Of a stretch of DNA of 64,000 nucleotides, positions 58,401 through 64,000 are shown piece by piece (the stretch's first letter is position 1; each line of letters opens with the position of its first letter). The position numbers and the translations under genes were made by a program. A model generated the notes under the pieces. It had not been told where the DNA came from, did not search any database, and saw only the letters and a program-made list of their open reading frames with translations. This stretch comes from Bagarius yarrelli (lineage: Eukaryota; Chordata; Actinopteri; Siluriformes; Sisoridae), in contig VCAZ01000039.1 of assembly GCA_005784505.1 (NCBI GenBank), positions 789,501-853,500 on the forward strand, in the 5' to 3' direction.

Positions 58401-59318
58401 ACTGTAACTGAATTTTCTGAAAGGGTTAATGCTGGTCAGAATACCCAGTGCTGAACCCTGTCTACCACTGAAACTGCCAATAATAGGCATGTGAGCATGA
58501 GAACTGACCTGGCCTGGACTGATGAATCATGTTTTCTTTTACAGCCCGGTGAAAGTGTGTCTCTTACTTGGAAAGAAAGCAAGCTGACGGAACCAATGTG
58601 ATGGTGTGGGCAATGTTCTGCTGGGAAATCTTTTGTCCAGCCATCCATATGGACATTACTTTGGCACGTACCATCTACCTAAGCATGTTTGCAGACCATG
58701 TACACCCTTTACAGGTACATGTACACCATGTACCCAGGGGGCAGGGTGGCTCAAATGGTTAAGGTGCTGAGTTGTTAATCTGAAGACCAGAAACACCTGG
58801 GTTCAAGCCCCACCTCCGGCAAGTCAACCACTGTTGGGTCCTTGAGCAAGACCCTTAACCCCTCCTGCTCCAGGGGCGCTGTATCATAGCTGACCCTGCG
58901 CTCTGACCCCAACTTACTAAGATGGGATATGCGAAAAATGCATTTCATTGGCTCTGTACATGTACCTTGCACAATGACAATGAATTGAATATACTATACT
59001 ATACTTTATGGAAACAGTATCAATGATTGCTGTGGCTCCTTCTAGCAGGATAACGTGCCCTGCCACAAAGCAGTAATGCTTCATGAATAGTTTGAGGAGC
59101 ACAACGTAGGTTTGAGGTGTCATCCTAGCCTCCAAATTTCTCAGATCTGAATCCAATTAGACATTTGGGAAGGTCCCACCTTAAAACCTACAGGACTTGT
59201 GCAAAAACAGCACACCTTTAGGGGTCTAGTGGAGTCCATATTCTGATGGGTCAGGGCTGTTTTGTCAGCAGAAGGGGGCAAACACAATATTGGGCGGGTG
59301 GTTATAATGTTATGCCTT
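58401..59318 (+). mobile_element. Tc1-like relic, family 2, split by a SINE
   Basis: Transposase remnants (tgatggtgtgggcaatgttc, tgctgggaaatcttttgtcc, and agcaggataacgtgccctgc after the interruption) end at ggtggttataatgttatgcc. The family A SINE at 58738-58990 splits it. The frame is broken in several places. Confidence 0.75.
58738..58990 (+). mobile_element. tRNA-derived SINE, family A, inserted in a Tc1 relic
   Basis: The head ggcagggtggctcaaatggt (A-box-like) and gggttcaagcccc (B box) are followed by the family A body through gggatatgcgaaaaatgc and a tail ending in atgaattgaat and tactatac repeats. Tc1-like transposase sequence is interrupted on its left and resumes at about 59005. Confidence 0.82.
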
Positions 59319-59518
59319 AATTTTGGTACGTTTGGTACACTTGACATCCCAGCATGACAATGCCCCTGTGCACAAAGCCCCTAAATTCCATGAAGAGATG
59401 CTGCGTTATGATTGTTGTGAAAAGCTTCAGGATGAACTAAAACACAGTTTTTTACTCCAAATCTCCTTACCTGACATTAGTGTATGTTCTCACCAATATT
59501 ATTGTGGCTGAATTCAGT

Positions 59519-59905
59519 CAGGTCAAGTCACCTTTATTTATAAGGCGCTTTTTAACAATAGAAATTCTGTCAAAGCAGCCTTACAATTAAATCAAAGACA
59601 ACTGTCTAAAAACTCACTAATTAATATCTGTAAATTAAGAGTTGGCTAACTAAGCAAGCCAGAGACAACAGCGCAAGAAACCAAAAGAAGAAAAAACCTT
59701 GGTAGAAACCAGGCTCAGATTCTTCTCTGACCAGACAGAACAGCAGGTTATTCCATACTCCAGCATAGTTTCCATGGTCTTGTCCAGATGGCCTCTAGAA
59801 GACAAGGTCATCACTGGGAAACTGCCTCTAGGGCTTATTGTCTCTGTGCTGATCCACCAACTGGGCTGGATACAGACGGTGAGCTCGGAATAGGAAAGAA
59901 ACATG
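59519..59905 (-). mobile_element. Non-LTR/SINE-type repeat with TTGACTTGAC tail (family D), minus strand
   Basis: It begins gtcaagtcacctttatttat and aaggcgctttttaacaatag, the reverse complement of the tail at 53040-53125. It continues with cttggtagaaaccaggctca. It is nested inside the Tc1 relic. Confidence 0.65.
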
Positions 59906-59929
59906 TTATGTTAATGTAGATGCCGTTCT

Positions 59930-60028
59930 ACTTACGATTTACATTTATCAGCAGTGGTGGCTTGGTGAAGCTGGAAATCGAACCCACAGTATTCGGGTTG
60001 GCAGTCCAACACCTTAACCTTCCCACTT
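59930..60028 (-). mobile_element. SINE family B fragment, minus strand
   Basis: It contains tacgatttacatttatcagc, ggaaatcgaacccacagtat and agtccaacaccttaacc. It lies between the family D repeat and the right half of the Tc1 relic. Confidence 0.6.
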
Positions 60029-60204
60029 ATACATGTATGTTGTATGTTAGTGGTGGTGTTCTCAATGCTCTGGAATATAGTCGAAAGCCTTCTGAAGAGT
60101 GGGACTTTTATTATGACAGCAAAAAGGGGAATAAATCTGGAACATGATGTTTGAATTCACATATGGTTTTGTTGGTCAGGTGTCCACCACCTTTAGTGTA
60201 TGTC

Positions 60205-60780
60205 AAATTATTATTCTAATCCAGTACTATTAATAGCTAATAAGATGCCGTCGGGTAAAAAAAATGTACATAGTCACAATCTTTTCTGTAATTTAATAAA
60301 TAAAGTTGAAATAAAATAGTAACAGACGTATGACATTAACACGATTAATGTTTAGGCGCGTAAATAATTTTTGAGGTGAGCAACAATGGCCTTAACAAGA
60401 AGATAGCTTTAATTATGACGACTGTCTGAATTCCTACTTACTGGATATAGAGACTCACTGTGTTTGTGTGTGTGTGTGTTAGACATGTTCTGTCTAATTA
60501 TTTAGGGCTTCACTGGGCCAGTAAAGCTTTCATTAAACTGGCAGACCTGGGACACACCTCAGAACATGGACACATCTACTCCTATAAACACACACTCAGG
60601 GAGCGAGAGCACACACACCTGCTGCGTCAGCAGGGTTAGAGGACATTTTCTTTTGGACCAGGTAGTTAGGAAGCATTGGCGCACCTCTCTTCTCCTGTCT
60701 GCTGACTTGTTTCCGATTTTAAGGAGTATCTAGGGAGTTGCAGGGTTGGGTTTACTGCCTGTGTGTGTGCACAAAGACAC
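60205..60780. other. Unassigned stretch
   Basis: AT-rich at the left (60205-60420) and mixed composition after that. No coding sequence or repeat was recognised. A short gtgtgtgtgtgt run lies near 60463-60480. Confidence 0.5.
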
Positions 60781-60784
60781 TTGT

Positions 60785-60880
60785 GTGTGTGTGTGTGTGT
60801 GTGTGTCTGTCAGCTGATTTACCAATGTTTTTGATGACAGCAGGATGAGATGGGTGGGTTGTAGGTCATTTTCCAACTAA

Positions 60881-60932
<52 letters not shown>
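60785..60932. repeat. (TG)n 60785-60808 and (CA)n(GA)n 60880-60932
   Basis: Two simple-repeat runs; the second switches from CA to GA at 60892. Confidence 0.92.
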
Positions 60933-60935
<3 letters not shown>

Positions 60936-61299
60936 TGCCAGTTTGGGTAAAGGTTGCCTGGAGATGTCAGACTACAGTGTGCTGTGTTAATTACCAGGTG
61001 GTACATTTGTTGCTGCCTGCTTCCTTCTCTCCATCTCAACTCCCTGTGGAGATAATAGTCCACAGGCTCTACTTTTACCTCTTATGTACTTATTTTTTTC
61101 CCATAGCTTCTTCCTCCTTCTCTTCCTCCTCACTCTATCTTTACAGACCCCTTGTCCAAATGAGCCAACAGACTTTATAACCTTTAAGATGCCCACACTG
61201 GCACCATTTCATGAGCAAACCCATTATTAGTCCAGTGTTTCCTACTGAACAGTGTAAAGGTATAAAACTACTAAGAAATATTCAACTGACTAAAGAGGA

Positions 61300-61515
61300 C
61301 TGACCTGCACAGAGTCTGTAGCATTAACTATGTCCTTCCTGCACAGAGCCTGTACCATTAGCCGTGTCCCTCTTGCACAGAGCCTGTACCATTAGCCATG
61401 TCCCTCTTGCACAGAGACTGTAGCATTTGCTATGTCCCTCCTGCTCGGAGTCCTTAACATTAGCTGTGTCCCTCCTACTCGGAGTCTGTAGCATAAGATA
61501 CGTCCCTCCTTTTAG
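61300..61515. repeat. 34-bp minisatellite, about six units
   Basis: Units of the type gcacagagcctgtaccatta followed by gccgtgtccctctt, increasingly diverged to the right (ctcggagtct variants). Confidence 0.88.
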
Positions 61516-61739
61516 TCGTTTAAAGTTTTTCTGCAAGATTATCATTTTGCTGTATCTTTAAATAAATCTGCCGGTAGAGCATCGGACCATCTCTGTGGTT
61601 GGAAAGTATAAAGATTATTAGCCAATTTTAATAAGCTAATAGAGAGTATATAATCTATGTAGACCTGTTTGCACTATTTCTGCCTGTCGGTCTGTCTCTT
61701 TATTTTTCTCTCTGCATTCCTGCTTTCCCTGTCTGCTTA

Positions 61740-61955
61740 GCTTTTCTTGCCTATCTGCCTGTCTGTCTGCCTATGCCTGTCGGTCCGGTTACTTTCCCTG
61801 CTTGCCTCACTGTCTTTAAGTTTCTCTGCCTGCCTGCCTGCCTGTCTGTCTCTCTACCTGCTTTTCTATATCTCTGTCTGTCTGTCTGACTGCCTACCTG
61901 CTTATCCATCTCGCTGTCTGTCTGACTGTCTACGTACCTTCTTATCTGTCTGTTG
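61740..61955. repeat. (TCTG/TGCC)n low-complexity tract
   Basis: Imperfect tctgcctgtctg repeats. The 76-aa Cys/Leu/Ser ORF is an artefact. Confidence 0.88.
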
Positions 61956-62097
61956 TGTTTACATGCATCTTTATTGATATTAAGGGCTTTTACATTTGTC
62001 TGCCCATGTTTTTTGTGATTTATTTCACTGTTTTAGCTTTTTCTATTAATTATATAGTATTTATATTTGTATATTTTTGAAAGAAAATAATAGTTTG

Positions 62098-62545
62098 GGA
62101 ACCACTGGATTAAATCACCTTTAACATGCTAGTAATGTGCAGTGATTAGTACCTACCAAAAGTGTACCAGGAACCCCCTGGTGATGACAAATTTCCTCAA
62201 AGCATAAATTCGTGTCTCGGGCAACATAATGCATTACGGCTTGCTGTGTCTGGGTGTACAGACCCGTAAGACTGCCAATACTGGCACTGTCCACCACCAA
62301 AAAGCTTCTCTAATGGGCATTCGAGCATCAGAACTTAACCTCCGAGCAATGAAAGCGGTGGTCTGGTCTGATAAACTTACATCATTTATACACTTTTTGG
62401 TGTGTGGACGTTACTTGTCTGTGCAATAGATGGCACCAGGATGCCTTATGGAAGGAAGGCAAGCTGATGGTTTTCCATCTGATGACCTGGGAAATGCTCC
62501 GCTGGGAAAACGGGAGTCCTGGGTTTTATGTGGATGCTAAATAAA
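62098..62545 (+). mobile_element. Tc1-like relic, family 2, N-terminal part
   Basis: It includes gtacctaccaaaagtgtacc, gcaacataatgcattacggc, actggcactgtccaccacca and gatggcaccaggatgcctta, all in the order of a family 2 transposase gene. Frames are broken and the right end is missing. Confidence 0.68.
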
Positions 62546-63207
62546 TTGTTTTAGACCAAGTAAAACTTTTAACAGTATTGGTTATTAGTAAAAATCTCTT
62601 TCAACCACTTTATGCTGTGTCACATCCTGATCCATGCTGGTAGTTTAATGATTCATGTTTCCTGATGAACAGATTACAGGGGCAGGTTACAATTCTGACT
62701 AACAACAATTAGGATACAGTAAATAAGTGAAGTATGCAAATGAAGATTACGGCAGGTGTAAAGAGAAAATAAATGTAACCTAGCCCAAACTATATGAGGT
62801 GACGCTTCTAGGCGTAACTGTAAATGAAAATGAATCATTTTTGTTACAGTCTTCGGGAAAACCTAGGAAAGGAAGATCAGAGTTAATAGGTTTGCGGGCG
62901 TGTGTCCTGACGTCATCAGACATCTAGAGGCGCAACCTGGGTGGATAAAACTTTACACCAAAGTTTTTTCATTTATAGTTTTATTTTACAAATGTTTATC
63001 TAAAAAAATAAGAATTAAAAAATGTTATGCAGTTTTATGATTCACAATTATTTTAACCCTTTAGCAAAGAAAATACAGACAATAAAAATTCCTTGTACTG
63101 ATAATCGAACCCACACTGAACTAATTCACTAGCCCTGATTTAGCTGACCTGACTTTAGTCTTTGTTTACTTTTGCATGCTTTGTTTGTTCTCTTTTTCTC
63201 CGTCTCA

Positions 63208-63256
63208 GACACACACACACACACACACAACACACACACACACACACACACACACT
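63208..63256. repeat. (CA)n microsatellite with one interruption
   Basis: CA run broken once (cacacaacacac) near 63230. Confidence 0.93.
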
Positions 63257-63459
63257 GAATCATTTAGAGACAGGAAGAGACAGAGGTAACAGGCAGTAGA
63301 TAATATCTTTCTTCTGGTCTGAGCATGTGTGTGTTTTAGTATTATGTGTGTGTCGTATTTTTTATTAAAAAGACCTGAACAGATTTTTTTTCTTGTCTTA
63401 GGTCTTTAAATTTACCCTTTCTCATGACTTTATTCAACCTCTGCTGCAAATGACCTATG

Positions 63460-63742
63460 TCCCTCGGTCTGTTTCTCTGCCTGTCTGTCTTTGCCTATCT
63501 GTCTACCAGTTTATCTGTCTTTCTGTCTGTCTGTCTATCTGCTTATCAGTCTCTCTGTCTGTCTAGATGTTTTACAGTTCCTTTGTCTGTCTGTCTGTCT
63601 GTCTGTCTCTGTCTATCTGCTTATCAACCTCTCTGTCTTTCTGCATGTCTGTCTGTCTCTGCTTATCTATCTATTTATCTATCAGTCTGTCTGTCTCTCT
63701 GTCTCACTGTCTGCCTTTTTGTCTGTCTGCCTATCTTCTTAT

Positions 63743-63789
<47 letters not shown>
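63460..63789. repeat. (TCTG)n tract followed by (TC)n
   Basis: Imperfect gtctgtctgtct with tatctgcttatc interruptions, ending in a 44-bp (TC)n run at 63746-63789. Three overlapping ORFs of 97-112 aa are artefacts. Confidence 0.9.
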
Positions 63790-63792
<3 letters not shown>

Positions 63793-64000
63793 TAGTATCT
63801 ACCAAAAGTGTACCTGATGATGTGGCTATTTTGTTCGATCCTGAAAAAGATCTACTGTAGCCCAAATTTCCTAAAAGCATTCATTCACGAAGTGTTTCGA
63901 GCAACATAATGCATTACGCTTTGCTGTGTCTGGTTCTACAGACCCGTCAGAGTACCAATACTGGCACTGTCCACCACCAAAAAGCTTTTATTTAGCCTCT
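63793..64000 (+). mobile_element. Tc1-like relic, family 2, cut by the window edge
   Basis: It shares tatctaccaaaagtgtacc, gcaacataatgcattacgct and ggcactgtccaccaccaaaa with 62150-62310 and starts right after a (TC)n run. Confidence 0.65.

Larger units (their letters stand above)
59330..60200 (+). mobile_element. Tc1-like relic, family 1, split by a nested insertion
   Basis: The left part (59330-59518) includes cccagcatgacaatgcccct and cctgacattagtgtatgttc. The right part (about 60050-60200) includes cgaaagccttctgaagagtg and ggtcaggtgtccaccacctt. The two halves are contiguous in a normal copy; here about 530 bp of other repeats separate them. Confidence 0.72.

Overview
The window is vertebrate nuclear DNA, almost certainly from a teleost fish. 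The evidence is a multi-exon vertebrate gene with GT-AG introns, many CA/TG and GA microsatellites, decayed Tc1/mariner transposons, L2-like LINE pieces, and short tRNA-derived SINEs of types widespread in bony fish. An otophysan such as a catfish is plausible from the repeat types, but that is only an impression. Nothing here is bacterial, and there is no operon, CRISPR array or rRNA.

The one gene I can identify is bicd2 (bicaudal D homolog 2), a coiled-coil adaptor for dynein and kinesin. It runs on the + strand from outside the left edge to a stop codon at 28073-28075. Eight coding exons (2 to 9; exon 1 lies outside) join into 773 codons in one open frame. With the roughly 80 residues expected from exon 1, the protein would be about 853 aa, close to the long human isoform. 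Intron 4 uses a GC donor. The region matching what I recall as one large human exon is divided here into three. The last exon contains an in-frame GTAAGT that can be read through or used as a splice donor. Positions 28076 to about 33100 look like a long AT-rich 3' UTR with two good polyadenylation signals.

Layout: 1-9069, intron 1 with SINEs and a young 454/460-bp duplication; 9070-28075, bicd2 exons and introns (a LINE relic in intron 2, a 30-bp minisatellite in intron 7, repeats in intron 8); 28076-33100, 3' UTR; 33100-38270, intergenic with a SINE cluster; 38277-38907, a purine-rich tract followed by a candidate first exon of an unidentified + strand gene; 38908-64000, probably large-intron or intergenic DNA full of SINEs, Tc1 relics, minisatellites (including a G-rich 1.25-kb array at 43.9-45.2 kb) and microsatellites. 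I recognise no conserved coding exon to the right of 28075.

I found no previously undescribed biological system. The items most worth a second look are the bicd2 splicing features, the near-identical duplication in intron 1, the orphan first exon near 38.8 kb, and the large minisatellite.
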